Part shown: positions 46,792 to 58,325 of the stretch, one piece after another | Layout: every line of letters begins with the position of its first letter | How positions within the stretch are numbered: position 1 is the first letter of the stretch | NCBI RefSeq assembly: GCF_000003195.3 | Contig: NC_012875.2 | Location: 13,825,510 to 13,889,509 of the forward strand | DNA: 64,000 nucleotides | DNA from: Sorghum bicolor | Taxonomy: Eukaryota; Streptophyta; Magnoliopsida; Poales; Poaceae | Direction of reading: 5' to 3' | Program-made: the position numbers and the translations under genes | The notes under the pieces: generated by a model | Databases searched by the model: none | What the model saw: the letters and a program-made list of their open reading frames with translations, nothing else | What the model was told of the DNA's origin: nothing

Positions 46792-48180
46792 TTAAACCTT
46801 GGGGTGAGGTCGAGTGCCTTCATACACAAACCTGCCTCCTGATGGGGTGGTTAGAGATACTGAGTGTTGGGTACAGTCAATCTTTCCATGACAAGCGGTT
46901 AACCATCCTCTTCCAAGAACGACATCAATCTCCACATTCACCTCAAAATTTGCACCTTTTATGTCAAGACTAACCTTTGGGCACATGTAGGTTGCTCTTA
47001 TCTTTCCTCTTGGTGTTTTGACTAGTATGGGTTTCTTTATTTCCAACTTAAGCATCTTATGATCGGCAACACATTTGTTTGAGATGAAAGAATGTGAAGA
47101 ACCTGAGTCAAACAAAATAGTGGCAGGAGTTGAGTTGACTAGAATTGATCCAAACACCACATTTTGTGCTTCACGAGTAGTACACAGATCCATATGGTTC
47201 AATCTACCATTAACATAGTCACGAACAGGGTACTTCTTTGGACAATGCTTCTTGTGATGTCCCTCTTCGTGACACTGGTAGCAAACATTGCTAACAGTTT
47301 TACCGTAGGTGCTATCCTGATGTTGAGCTCCTTGAATTGATGTGTCGGGAGTAAGTAAAGTGCTACTAACTTGTTGGTTCTGAGGGTTCACCTTCAATGG
47401 AGTCTCTTCACTATTTCGCTTCTTAGCTTGATTACTCTTTCGAGGCTGAAATTCTGTATAGGTGATGGTCCATCCATCTAGACATATCTCTGGCATAGCA
47501 AGTGTAGCTGAAGGGGCATCTAACTCTTCAAGATATGAACGTGTCTGATGAGAGTTTGGAGCTACAGGTAACTGTGATGTAGATCTCAGATTTAGCTCGA
47601 CACTTAATAGTGGCTCTAGGGAGATTGCCTTCCTTTTCTTGTTACCTTCAGTTTGTTGATCCTGGGGTACTTCTACCTTTCCTTCACTTGACTTGTTCTG
47701 AAGACAAGGTAAACCATAGTATCTGCAGCAGTTACACGGCTCTTGAATCCCAAGTGCCTCATTAATACCATCTTTCTTAGCTTTCATGTTCTTCCAGGCT
47801 TCTACGACTTGTCGCTTCATTGCTTCTTCCTGAGTTTCAGTCATGTTCTTTTCTAAATATAACTGAGAATCTTTTGGTGGTCCCACTCCACTTAGTACTT
47901 GATCTTGCATAGACAAGGGCTTCTCCTTGTTTACTAGGGACAAGGGTAGCATAGTTGGGTCTTCTTGACATTTGGTGTAAGCTTCTTCAATGTCACCTTG
48001 GAGAAGTAAAGATTGTAGTATCAAAAGCTTTTGGAGTCTAGCCATATGATCAGTTGCCATCTCTAGGATTTGGGATTGCCAAGCTATCATCTCTTCACTG
48101 CTCAATTGTGTTGCAGAAGTCATTGGTTGACTCTGATCACCAATATTCTTTCCATTGATGTCACCACTTGGATCAATCAT
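46792..48180 (-). CDS. Gag-like protein with zinc knuckle and aspartic protease (462 aa)
   Basis: An intact frame. Residues 300-313 (CYQCHEEGHHKKHC) form a CCHC zinc knuckle, C-x2-C-x4-H-x4-C, which binds RNA in retroelement Gag proteins. Residues about 341-450 are a retropepsin-type protease with the active-site motif LFDSGSSHSFIS (Asp 358) and the later VLGRGWL...DCTQHSVSLTTPSG seen in gypsy proteases. The first 290 residues do not show the usual Retrotrans_gag capsid pattern. They are acidic to mixed, with helical stretches and an extra cysteine cluster (CNCCRYYGLPC, residues 149-159). The frame stops soon after the protease, at FVYEGTRPHPKV, where reverse transcriptase would normally follow. 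The start at MIDPSGD is the first ATG of the open frame, about 550 bp after the primer site. Confidence 0.9.
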   Translation of the reverse strand: MIDPSGDINGKNIGDQSQPMTSATQLSSEEMIAWQSQILEMATDHMARLQKLLILQSLLLQGDIEEAYTKCQEDPTMLPLSLVNKEKPLSMQDQVLSGVGPPKDSQLYLEKNMTETQEEAMKRQVVEAWKNMKAKKDGINEALGIQEPCNCCRYYGLPCLQNKSSEGKVEVPQDQQTEGNKKRKAISLEPLLSVELNLRSTSQLPVAPNSHQTRSYLEELDAPSATLAMPEICLDGWTITYTEFQPRKSNQAKKRNSEETPLKVNPQNQQVSSTLLTPDTSIQGAQHQDSTYGKTVSNVCYQCHEEGHHKKHCPKKYPVRDYVNGRLNHMDLCTTREAQNVVFGSILVNSTPATILFDSGSSHSFISNKCVADHKMLKLEIKKPILVKTPRGKIRATYMCPKVSLDIKGANFEVNVEIDVVLGRGWLTACHGKIDCTQHSVSLTTPSGGRFVYEGTRPHPKV

Positions 48181-48728
48181 CTGACATTAGGCAATAGTAG
48201 AATGAGATAGAGTAGTATGGACAAAGAGCATGATATGGAGTGAGAGAAAAAGAGGTGGAGAGGATCAAGATTGACAATAGATGGATAGGATAAGAGAGAT
48301 CACTACCCCACTTAACAAAGATCGAGCTAATCTATAAACGATTTTCTTCCAGACCTCCTTCTAAACACTAGAACAGAGATGACACACAAAGCAACAAACC
48401 AAGCAAGACAAGCACACAACACATCAACGATACTACACGTGCTTCTTCAACAATGGTGGTCATCCTAAAAGGCAAGTCCGAGATGATGAAGGGACATCGA
48501 ATTTTGGAATGAAATAAGTTTTCAAAACTTAAGTAAAACAACTAAACAAAAGCCAAGGAGATAAATAGAAATAGCTCAAAGGAAGCTATTCAAGGAAAGG
48601 ATACAACATGACAAGGATGAAGAAATAGTCAGAATCAAATAGTCAAGGGATGAGAAAATAGTTTTAAATTAAAATAAGCTTTAGAAATCGACCAGTGCTA
48701 TCTAGGCATACGTCCTACAGTCGACATT
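48181..48728 (-). other. Leader between primer site and gag-like ORF
   Basis: Non-coding, purine-rich. The first part (CTGTAGGACGTATGCCTAGATAG on the minus strand) matches the sequence just after the primer site at 15196 and may contain the packaging signal; that role is inferred from position. Confidence 0.55.
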
Positions 48729-48740
48729 GCTTTGATACCA
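48729..48740 (-). other. Primer binding site, initiator tRNA-Met type
   Basis: Minus-strand TGGTATCAAAGC, 4 bases after the 5' LTR end. It differs from the canonical TGGTATCAGAGC at one base. Confidence 0.85.
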
Positions 48741-48744
48741 TTCC

Positions 48745-51700
48745 TGTCACACCCTGGCTTTTAAAATAAGACCAGAGTCGTCATATGTGTGCCTAGGAAG
48801 TCCACACATACAACAAAAGAATAGAAATATCAGAAAACAATGTTATATATAGCGGAAAACATATTTATATTATCACTTACAAACATCAGAGTACGCGGAA
48901 AGAGTAGCTAAACTTCTTAGGCTCCATTCTTCTCAGGGACGGTTGACTGGGGGCTCCGTATGCCAAGCACTTCTCATAAGCTTCTAAAAAACTCCATAGC
49001 ATTTATGTCCTTCTGAGCAGCACTTTACTACACACTGGGGTGTGGGGGAAATAGCAAGGGTGAGTTCATGTCGAACTCAGCAAGCACAGACGGAAAGTAA
49101 TGACATGCAAGGCTTAAAATAAGGTAAAGCTGACTTGGTTTGACTGCGGTAGCATTTTAGTTGATCACTTTTAATTATGACTATTATTAGAACAACCTAT
49201 TACTAATTATGAGTAGCATAAACCCAACCCTTAATTAGTGTAAGTAGTAATTAACATCTTTTAAATGACTATCCTAATAATTATAGTAGTCCAGGGATTA
49301 ACCCCAAATATTAACACAGGATAGCAATCCTGCCAACACGGAATAGCCATTCCGCCAAAACACGAGGTAGCAACCTCGCCAAGTTCCATCTCCAAGTATC
49401 CAGTGAATCCAATTTGCTCATCAAGTGAGGGTCTGGGCCGCTCGTGACCGTGAGCACGGCTGATATATCAGTTTTACACTCTGCAGAGGTGTGCACGTTC
49501 ACTCCAAGTCGTGATTCCCATTTGCCCGGGGTCATGACTCCCCAAAACACTACCAAGGTGAGCAGGCAGGGTCTCACTACGAGACCTTTCACAGGGTCCA
49601 ACTAATAGGATGCCACTCGTGAGTTTTCGCCGGGGCGCTCGACAGTCGATACCCATAGCCATGGCGTACCGAGCAGCCGCTAACTTAATATTCATTACCC
49701 AAGTTACTTCCTCACGCCTACCCGGAAAGTAACACCCTACTAGTGGAGGTCCTGCTAATTAGTCAAGCCAGAGCCATATAGCTTGGAGCTGCACTGTAAG
49801 TCCCAGGGGGCCGCTCCCTGACTAAGTCCTTACGGAGAGAAGAGACGGGTATGCCCGGCAAACCGCACCACCAACAGTACCCGCTCCCCCTGTCACCACC
49901 ATCATCACGATGCTCGTAAGCATCCAACATCGCCATCACCGCAGTGACCAAAGATTCAGCACAGTTTAAGCATCAAGTTGAGTAGAGATTATTACTTGTT
50001 TAGGCATGTGTATAAGATGAGTAGAGCAGCTAAGCAAACCTAGTATAGCCTAGACTACCCATATACATAACCCCAGGTGAGCAAGGAATGGTAAGTAAAG
50101 CTAGTCATGTCCTTAGGGTTTGCATTTATTGGACACATGCATATAAAGTAAATGACATTAATGAGTAGGTTCAAAATGATCAAACGGTGTCTGCACTTGC
50201 CTTTATTCCCGGTGTATATTTGCTCAGAATTCTTTGGCTTCTTTCTTCTAATCTTCAACTTCTGCTTCGACTGTCGGTCCTTAGTTCCTGGTCTTCACTA
50301 TTGACGAACCCCGCTTCTTCTACTCGTAGCAACCAAGTAACACAAACAGACAAACAACAATCACGACTAAGAACAGGCATCAATCAAAAGAAAAGCTTTG
50401 AAAAAGAAGAGCGCAATAAACGACACGGCTTATTGTTATAATCGTGACAACACAAGAACGATTGAGAACGGAGCTATCGTTAAACGGACACGACTATTGG
50501 GGCTTGCAACAAAACAGAGAGAAGACAGACTATACGTTGGTCGTATTTTATTAGATGAAATAATATGACAGACATTTAATAGAACTATCCTAATTAGATT
50601 AACCAAATTATGTTGAATTATAAAAGCCGGAGTTAAACTTTAGTCATAATTATTATAAATAATTATATACCACTGAAGCCAATTAAGCATTTATAGTTTT
50701 GAAATATGGATTATATGAAAGAAACTAATCAAGTGATTATATATCAGGTTGAAACTAATCAAGGTATAATTAATAAAGAAACATTATAGTTAATATTAAT
50801 AACGTGAGCATTTATTTATTTATTTATAAAAGATCAAAATTATAAACATAATTTACTTTTAGTTCAAAAAGACTTAGATAAGTATTACTTAAATTATTTA
50901 TGTGCTTCATGTTTAAATAATCAAATTATAATTAAGAAGTATTTAAGTTCACATTTGATTATAAAGATACCAAAATATAATCCTATATTGTCTTTATCTT
51001 AATTAAATAGAAAAGCATTCAAAACATTAATCAGATTACTTATACTCCTAAATACGAGACAATGAAAACAACATTGCTAATATATAGATTACGCCGACAT
51101 AGTCACAACGCAACGAGAACCGAATTACAACCCTAGATTGCTCCTAATTTAAAAGCTATTTAATAAATATTAATCAAATTATATTTAATAAATTCAAGAA
51201 TAAGATACATGATAAATATTTATACTACTACGTAGAGCGCGGCGATTCAAAACTAACGCGACAAGAACGGGATTAAACGGAGTTGAAACGCGCATTCTAT
51301 GGCCAAAACTAGATCAGTGGCAAAACTGTGAATAAACAGAGCTATTTTTCATATTTTAAATAATTAAAAACTGAATTTTAAAAGCATAAAGGACCACATA
51401 AATAAATACTAACGGCGCCAGGGTCTAGACTGCAAGAATCAGGACCTATATCGAAATACTTTTGAACTAAGGCGGACCGCGGGTTGATTTCACAAAACTA
51501 GAGGGACCATTTTGCAAAAGGGCCAGGGCAGCGCAGTATGGCTAACCCGGCTGGCCACGTGTCGGCTTGGGAGTGGCGGGTCCACGGCGGGGCTGTGGAC
51601 CGGGGTTGCGGGCGCTGGTCCACCGGTCCACCGTGGACCGGGGGCGGGTCGGGGCGGCCGGCCGCGGCGGAGGCGCCATGGCCGCGCCGGTGAGCTCGCC

Positions 51701-52846
51701 GCGGCGGTGCTGTAGGGCGTGGGGAGCCACGCCGAGGGCATGGGCGAGACGCGCGGGGCGCGGCGAGTGCGTTGCGCAGGTCGGCCGCGTGGTAGAGGGA
51801 CCGGGGCTAGCGCGCGCGGCGGCGGGGGTTGGCCGCGGCGGTGGCGTGCTCCGGCGAGCTCGTGCGCGCAAACGGAAGAGGGAGAGAGAGTGGAAAGGGA
51901 ACGGGCGTGGTCGTCACCTCGCTGCGAACGCCGAGGGCCGGTCGTCGTCGTCGGGGATGGGGTCGGGGAGGAGATCACCGACGGCGGGTGGAGCTCGGGC
52001 GGTGGCAATGGTGGCGGCGCTGCTAGGGTTCTAGGGTGGCCCGCGGCGGTGCCCTAGGGTTCAAGGGGGGCGCGGGGTGCAGCCGAGGGCCTTTATAGGC
52101 CACGGCCATCATCGGTTCGCGTGCGGGTGCTCGGATCGAGCGGTGGCGATGGTCTCCGCATCGCACGGCGCGGCGGGGAAGAAGGCCGCTCCCGCTGACA
52201 AGCGGGGCCCACCTGGCGGTCACACAAGGCGCGGGTGGCGTGCGGGCCACTGCTGCTGCTGGGCCGCGGCCCAAGAGGGCGAGCAGGGGGGTGAAAGCGG
52301 AGGGTGCTGGGCCGAGAGCCGTCCCAGGTGAGGGCTCTCCCTTTTTTTTTGTAAAACAGAAATTCTCAACTATTTTATCAACCAAATTCCAAACTATTTG
52401 CAAACCAGAATTTCAAAAAATAAATTTGAATCAATACTTAGGAATTATTTTGGAATTTTCTTTGTAGACTATTTTGAAATCTAAATATATTTTAGTTTAA
52501 ACACATTTCTAAATTGTTTTCCAACTCGAATTTGAATTAGTTTTAAATAGGACTTTTGGAGTTTTATTTTTCCGAAAACCAACACGACCTAAACGCGGCT
52601 CTCTATAAATTTTGAAAATTTACTTTTCTCAGTCAAACAAAACTAGAGCACAAAGCACACATCAAAACCAAACACCCTTCACTTATCACTTATCTTTATA
52701 AAAGTTTTAAAATTTCACATTTTCCTCATTTCATAAAAACAATAATTAATAAAATCTTGGAATATTTTAGAAAAAAAAATTTAAATCCTTATTTAATTTA
52801 GTATTTTCTAATAACAATCCAAAATTAAAAATTTTGGAGTGTTATA
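48745..52846 (-). repeat. 5' LTR of the gag-protease retrotransposon (4102 bp, complete)
   Basis: Complete copy: minus-strand start TATAACACTCC at 52846, TATAAAG at 52097-52091, GC-rich leader (about 52060-51530), then AT-rich sequence and the conserved LTR block, ending GGGTGTGACA at 48745. GC-rich ORFs on both strands around 51500-52400 have no recognisable domain and are repeated in the partner LTR. Confidence 0.95.
49436..49488 (-). other. LTR palindrome/stem-loop module, CTGA-TATA-TCAG form
   Basis: Identical copy of 42019-42071 in the 5' LTR; the TATA-loop stem is at 49471-49460. Confidence 0.7.
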
Positions 52847-52851
52847 TTTCT

Positions 52852-55800
52852 CTAGACCGATGGTTGGACGGTCATGCTCTCACAACTCACATTCTTACCT
52901 AGACGTAGGGGTATATTGATCCACACATTACCATTCAAGTGAATGGCATCTATACAATTGCACACCGTATGGACGACGAAATAAAAGTTGCAATATAGTA
53001 AACCCCACTAGTTAGTATCAAATTACTTAAAGCCACCAGTATTCCTTATTTGGGCTTAACTGGAGCTTGTTGTTAGCATATTTTTTGTAAATTAGTTTTG
53101 AGAAGTTTTGCTTATAGCTAAAGTTTTAGTCCAAATAGGCTTTTTAAAATAAAAGCTTTTTTTTTTAAAACTATGTACCTGATAGTATTATACTTAATCT
53201 TGCTCCAATGTCAGCCGTGACAGAACCGACAAATTTATACAAGTTCAAGTACGATTGTCCCCGCTTAACACATTGACAAGCACATACTCTCACTTATATA
53301 AACCTTGTAGTCTGCCAAGTGTCACGAAGGACCTCGGTAAATTAACTTGACACCAAGATCGTATGATTAAGTAAATACATATCACATACATAGAGATTTT
53401 CCAATAGAAATAATATTACAAAAAAGTTCACAAATAAAAGTACAAGTTCGGATTTCCAAATCAATTAGAGAAAACAATATAGCTTTCAATGATTACAATG
53501 ACATAAGTTTGAAATACATTGCTAGCATAAATGATATCCTCTGACAAAAGCACGTAGATCAGAACACTATATAGAATCACTGAGCCCACCGGTGGTTAGA
53601 CACCATCTTTACCAGACCGAAAATTTCACCTACAACATGATAGGATAAACCCTAAGTACTCAAATGTACTCAGCTAGACATACCCGACTGAAGAGAGATA
53701 AAAGACACTTAAGGATATACAAGACTTATTTGGTGGAGTTGGTTGGATAGCATAACTTTGCCAAAAAGAGCATTACTATCATGAGTCCTTACTTTCAACC
53801 TTTTAGTCAATATTTTAGCATTAAGTTCAGTGAAGCAACCATAGCTAGATTTGCACCTATTCTGTAGCAATCACTTGATTAAGACAATCAATAATAATAA
53901 CCATATCAAGTTTATCATTAGCATGAACCTCAACATTATCATCATTTCAGAACCATATAGTTAACTAGATAATGCTACTCTGTCGTAGCTTTGTGAAGTG
54001 CTCACTAACCGGGAACTACGGTGACTCGAATCGAATTCCAACTCAGCTGAGGGGGGTAAGAAACTTTTCAAACAACTCAGGAACCAAATTTGTGGGTCCG
54101 ATTAGCGCCAGCACTCTTAGGGATTACCTCATCTGCCAGGACGTTCAAGAATTTTAAGTAAACTACCCTTGGGCTCAAGCTAGAGGCTTCCTTCTAAGGT
54201 GTACTTTATACTTAGCGGTTTCCGTCCTGAGTTGAGATACTAAGCTTCATGGTCGAGAATCTTGGTCTCGGCCAGCTAAATGTTGGACTGCATTCAACAT
54301 GATAATAGGACATACAATCGATAAGTCCTTAACTTGACACAGATGGGGATAGATCACACCCAAGACCTCCATGCCTTGTTGCTTCACTATCATCATCCCA
54401 CCCGGTCTCCTTTCATAGTATTAATACAAAGTTCTTTCACGATAGCAAATATAGCCAACCATAATCCAGAATCCACCTATATCTCGTAGGTGATAAGAAA
54501 TCACCTGGCTTGTACCGAGCTAAGCATAGCTAAGCATAGGACGTCTTCCTCATACTAGTAATGGTTCCGGTAGTTATATGTAGTGGACAAGATAGGAATT
54601 ATGCACCAATAGTTTCATTTAACTGCTATCACCTAATGCATCATATAAAAGTTATACTCATGTGCTTTTATAAAAAGTGGGTAGGAGGCTTAGAATGCTC
54701 CAGGGCTTGCCTGGGATCCGACACAAGTCAATTAAGTTAGCTTTCACCGTCTTGGTGACATCGAAGCTCACAACACTTGCATAGTCCTTTCATCATCGAG
54801 ATAGGTCCACCATCATGTCCTTCGCGTGGTTCATCTAGCGTATCTAAATGAGATGGAAGATGCACGTGTATCAAGACATGGAAGTGCAATAGACAATACA
54901 GGACGTACAGTAAGCAAGACAAGCATCATGTTACTCTACACATACATATGTACTTCATGTTGCTTAAATAACATAACACAACCAACATACTAAGATAGCA
55001 AAGAATGCAACACCAAGTATATCAGGCATGGAACACATGTTTCACAAGATCTCAGGTGTATTGGTTTGTCCATCATCAAAGGCATGAGTCAAACTTAGCA
55101 ATTTACCAAGCAAACAACTATAAAAGGGATCTGCCATAACTGGAGTTAAACAAGTCCAAAATACTTAAAAGAAGATATTCTGGAAAGCTTGAGAAATTAT
55201 CTGTATTTCATCTTTAGACATCAAAGAACGATTCACAAGTTTAGCAGGTTGAAATCCTAGGATTACAGAATCAGGTCCTGACAAGACAGAGAGCAACTAT
55301 TTCTGAAATCCAAGTTTGAACTGACATAACTCACAAACCAAAAGGTCAAATACCACCAAATGTTAACAGCAGCTAGATGGATGAATCATCTACAATTTTG
55401 CTATAAACAAGATTCCCAGAAAATGTCATTTATATGATGCAATCTGAACAGTTGCAGAAACTATTCAGAAGCAATAATTGCAAACAATTAATTATTAACT
55501 TATGTTTCAAACAAGCACTTGGGCAAAACCATTGTTACTAACATATTCCACATATCTAAAGAACACTAGAAGACATAGTGGTCATTACCAAAAAAATTTA
55601 TTTAATGCCTTTTTTGATTTATTTGGATAATAAGGTGAATTAAATAACATATAGCAAATTGCACAGTAAATTGTATAAAAATTGCAGTAGCTTCTACATA
55701 CAATAATTATACTACTGTACAAATTTCATGTTATTTTAATAAACATAGCAGTCTCTATGAAAAAGACAATTTGCTATTGCAGTTAACCATGTGAGAGTAA

Positions 55801-56824
55801 GATAAATCACAAACTCAAGATTTTCTTCAAACACATGACCATAATATGTATCAAGCTAACACATCAACATCATAGAATGGTACTGGAACAACATTTTCTA
55901 TTTTTAGATTTTTGTTTATAATTATAAACCATTTATCAAGCCCTAAGCAACTTAAATCAATAACTCATTTATATTGCAACCAACAATCATGCAATTTTTA
56001 CCATACATCAAACATCCTACTAATAGCATGCCACAAAAATTTCACTTCATTTGAAGCTATATAGCAGAAGATATGAAAAAGACAAATTCAACTAGCATTA
56101 AAAACCTAGCTGTATAAATCTAGCTCTACAGCTAAAACTTTAAACCAAAACATGCCATGTTATAGATCTACTGCATAGACAATTTCACAAGAATTCCAAA
56201 AAGTCTACATTTGCTATTTCACAATGTTTCTACGATTTCATATGGATTTTCAAATTTCAACCAAAAATATGCATAAAAAAAAGATAAAGGAAAACGACTT
56301 TCAATCGGGGACGCTGAATGCAACTTAAATCAACAAATGCAAACAGGTCCTAAAGACACTATTCTTATGAGTCTTGGCTTCGCATCTGGGGCCCTGGCTT
56401 TCTCCAAATTTCCCTAGCTTTCTCCAAATTTCAATTCATGGTTCTTCTTCTTTCTCTTTAGGGAACATAGGATACAGGGACATGGCCGGCTTTGCGATTC
56501 TGGGGGAGAGCGGGGGGGTGGCAGCAGGGGAGCCAATCAGCGGCCTAGCCTCAGCCAGCAGCAGCAGAAGCTCTGGGGGCTGCCATGGCTGTGTGCATTG
56601 TGCATGCTCCTAGAGGTAGGAGAGAAAGCTGCAAGCGAGGAGGAGTGAGGGACGGAGTGGAGGAGGATGTGGTGGGCGCTCTAGTGCTCTCCTTTTTGCG
56701 CAGGGAGGAGCAGGCAATAGCATCAGAGGAGGTGGGGCGCTTAGCTCTTGCATGGAGGACACATACTGGACACGCGTTACCCTTTGACGCATTTCGCCGA
56801 GCACGTGGTGGGTGACGGTGCGAC
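52852..56824 (-). mobile_element. Degenerate long-LTR-type sequence
   Basis: Continues the segment interrupted at 41327. The general layout on the minus strand resembles the long LTRs elsewhere: a GC-rich stretch at 56360-56815, AT-rich tracts, then leader-like sequence toward 53212, where GGTTCTGTCA could be an LTR end. No matching partner LTR, primer site or target duplication was found. TAAGCTTTCCA-type modules occur near 55170-55190. ORFs in the GC-rich part (56374-56888) are not recognisable proteins. I cannot assign a family. Confidence 0.4.
53044..53139. repeat. Possible MITE-like 96-bp inverted-repeat element
   Basis: CCTTATTTGGGCTTAACT at the left faces, inverted, CCTATTTGGACTAAAACT at the right. 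The ends are imperfectly paired (about 14 of 18) and no clear target duplication was seen, so this may be chance or a decayed element. Confidence 0.3.
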
Positions 56825-58164
56825 TATTGACGGTCCTTAAGTACCAAATATAATCATCAAATAAATAAAGAAAAGGATCCAAATGCAACCTACACCCGGA
56901 CTTAGGGTTTTATCTGACAGAATTTCACAAGTTTTGGTGTTTGTCTATTTCTGCAGGGGGTTATCAGGAAATACGGAAGAAAGGCCCACACGTCGGGATT
57001 ACATAGAGATATCAACATGCCGCGCACTTATCTTACATCTAGAAGACTCCAGAAGCCACGGGAAGGAAGCGGAGGCCGAACGGGGCCTGGCCCTGGGCGC
57101 CCGCCCAGGTAACCAGGGCGCCCGCCCTCCTGAAGAGTCCAATCAGAACTCTCTTTCGGGACAAATCTCCACCGACCTAAAGGATCAAGAATAACCGTTC
57201 AATCAATGTCGGTTTGATCCGACGACCCAGATTCACTTGAGGGGACTATATAACCAAACCCCCTGGCCCCTGGAGGAGGCACCCCTTGATCATTATTCAT
57301 TATTCATAGACAGAGCAAAAGCTAGGGTTTGGAGATGAGAGCTCTCCTCTCATCTCTAAACTAGAGTAGATCTAGATAGTAGCGAGATGGGGAGCGAGGG
57401 AGGATTGGAGGAGAGGCCGGCCTGTCGGTTCTTCCTCTGGTTGTACTTCGTCATGATCAAGCTCTAATCAAGCTTGCTCATGAGATGACTCTGGTAATCT
57501 ACTTATAATTCATTATGCAATTACTAATCATGTATGTTCTGGTTCACAACTCTTTTGAGTACTTCTAATCTGTAGGACGCTATAGGTGAGAGTTGTAGTA
57601 TAGGTGTAAGCGTGGTGCTTAGACCTAGATTATTTGTGGATATCCTCTATCTAGCTGGATCGTGTGGTAGGCCGCGTAGGTGACAGTTACGTTGGTCCCC
57701 TGTAGTCCACCTCCTGTTAGCGGGACGGGTAGGGTTTATCGGCCTATGGATAAGCATCCTTGCGTTGTATTCTTATCACGTGGTTCGTCCTAGACATAGA
57801 CATATCCCTTTGAATTAGAGAAACCATAGTTATCCTCTCTATTCTCCTACAATCGCCCATATACTAGAATTGCTCTACTCTCTATTCCCATATTATCATC
57901 CATTGTTATCTTACCTTTAATATTGTTCTTATTCAATTCGACCATCTTTCCTATTTACACCTGTCTATCTATCTTGGTTAAGTTAGAGCGTAGATCAGTT
58001 CTCCCGTTTCCCTGTGGATACGATAAAACCTTTAACTGGGTAAAAGCTACAACGGTATCCGTGCGCTTGCAGATTATCTATGTGCGTATAAATACCGTAG
58101 TACACTCTAGTGCCATGCTGGGGATGACAACCTAGTATTCAAGTGGTGTTAGCAAGTGTCAACA
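56825..58164 (+). repeat. Athila-like 5' LTR (1340 bp)
   Basis: Starts TATTGACGGTCC (TGTTGACGGTCC in the sister LTRs) and ends GTGTCAACA, so the ends form TGTTGAC/GTCAACA. It matches 20069-21141 and the flanks of 61584-63553 in reverse orientation. A GC-rich GGCGCCCGCCC tract near 57095-57125 precedes the TATATAA box. Confidence 0.9.
57247..57253 (+). promoter_or_regulatory. LTR TATA box (TATATAA)
   Basis: TATATAACC; the same motif is kept in the minus-strand copies near 20715 and 63133. Confidence 0.6.
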
Positions 58165-58172
58165 AGCATTTT

Positions 58173-58190
58173 TGGCGCCGTTGCCGGGGA
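58173..58190 (+). other. Primer binding site, tRNA-Asp
   Basis: TGGCGCCGTTGCCGGGGA, 8 bases after the LTR end. It is the complement of the 3' end of plant tRNA-Asp(GTC) including CCA, the primer typical of Athila/Tat-related elements. Confidence 0.92.
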
Positions 58191-58325
58191 GACGGTTGCT
58201 GAGTTGACTACGAACTAGCTTAATCATTTTCTAAAAAAATAAAAAAATATATATATTTTCCTTTTATCCTTTGCCTTATCTCTGCTATTCTTTCTTCTTA
58301 TCTAATCCTTGATCTCTGGTCTATC

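Larger units (their letters stand above)
41328..52846 (-). mobile_element. Young Ty3/gypsy-type retrotransposon with 4.1-kb LTRs and a gag-protease ORF only
   Basis: Bounded by the 5-bp target duplication TTTCT (41323-41327 and 52847-52851). On the minus strand: 5' LTR 52846-48745, initiator-Met-type primer site 48740-48729, ORF 48180-46792, non-coding tail, polypurine tract 45304-45288, 3' LTR 45287-41328. LTRs start TATAACACTCC and end GGGTGTGACA. By eye they differ by only a few dozen bases, so insertion was recent. Reverse transcriptase, RNase H and integrase are absent, so it would depend on another element for mobility. Shared primer site and LTR blocks place it near the element at 11921-20068. 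Confidence 0.95.
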
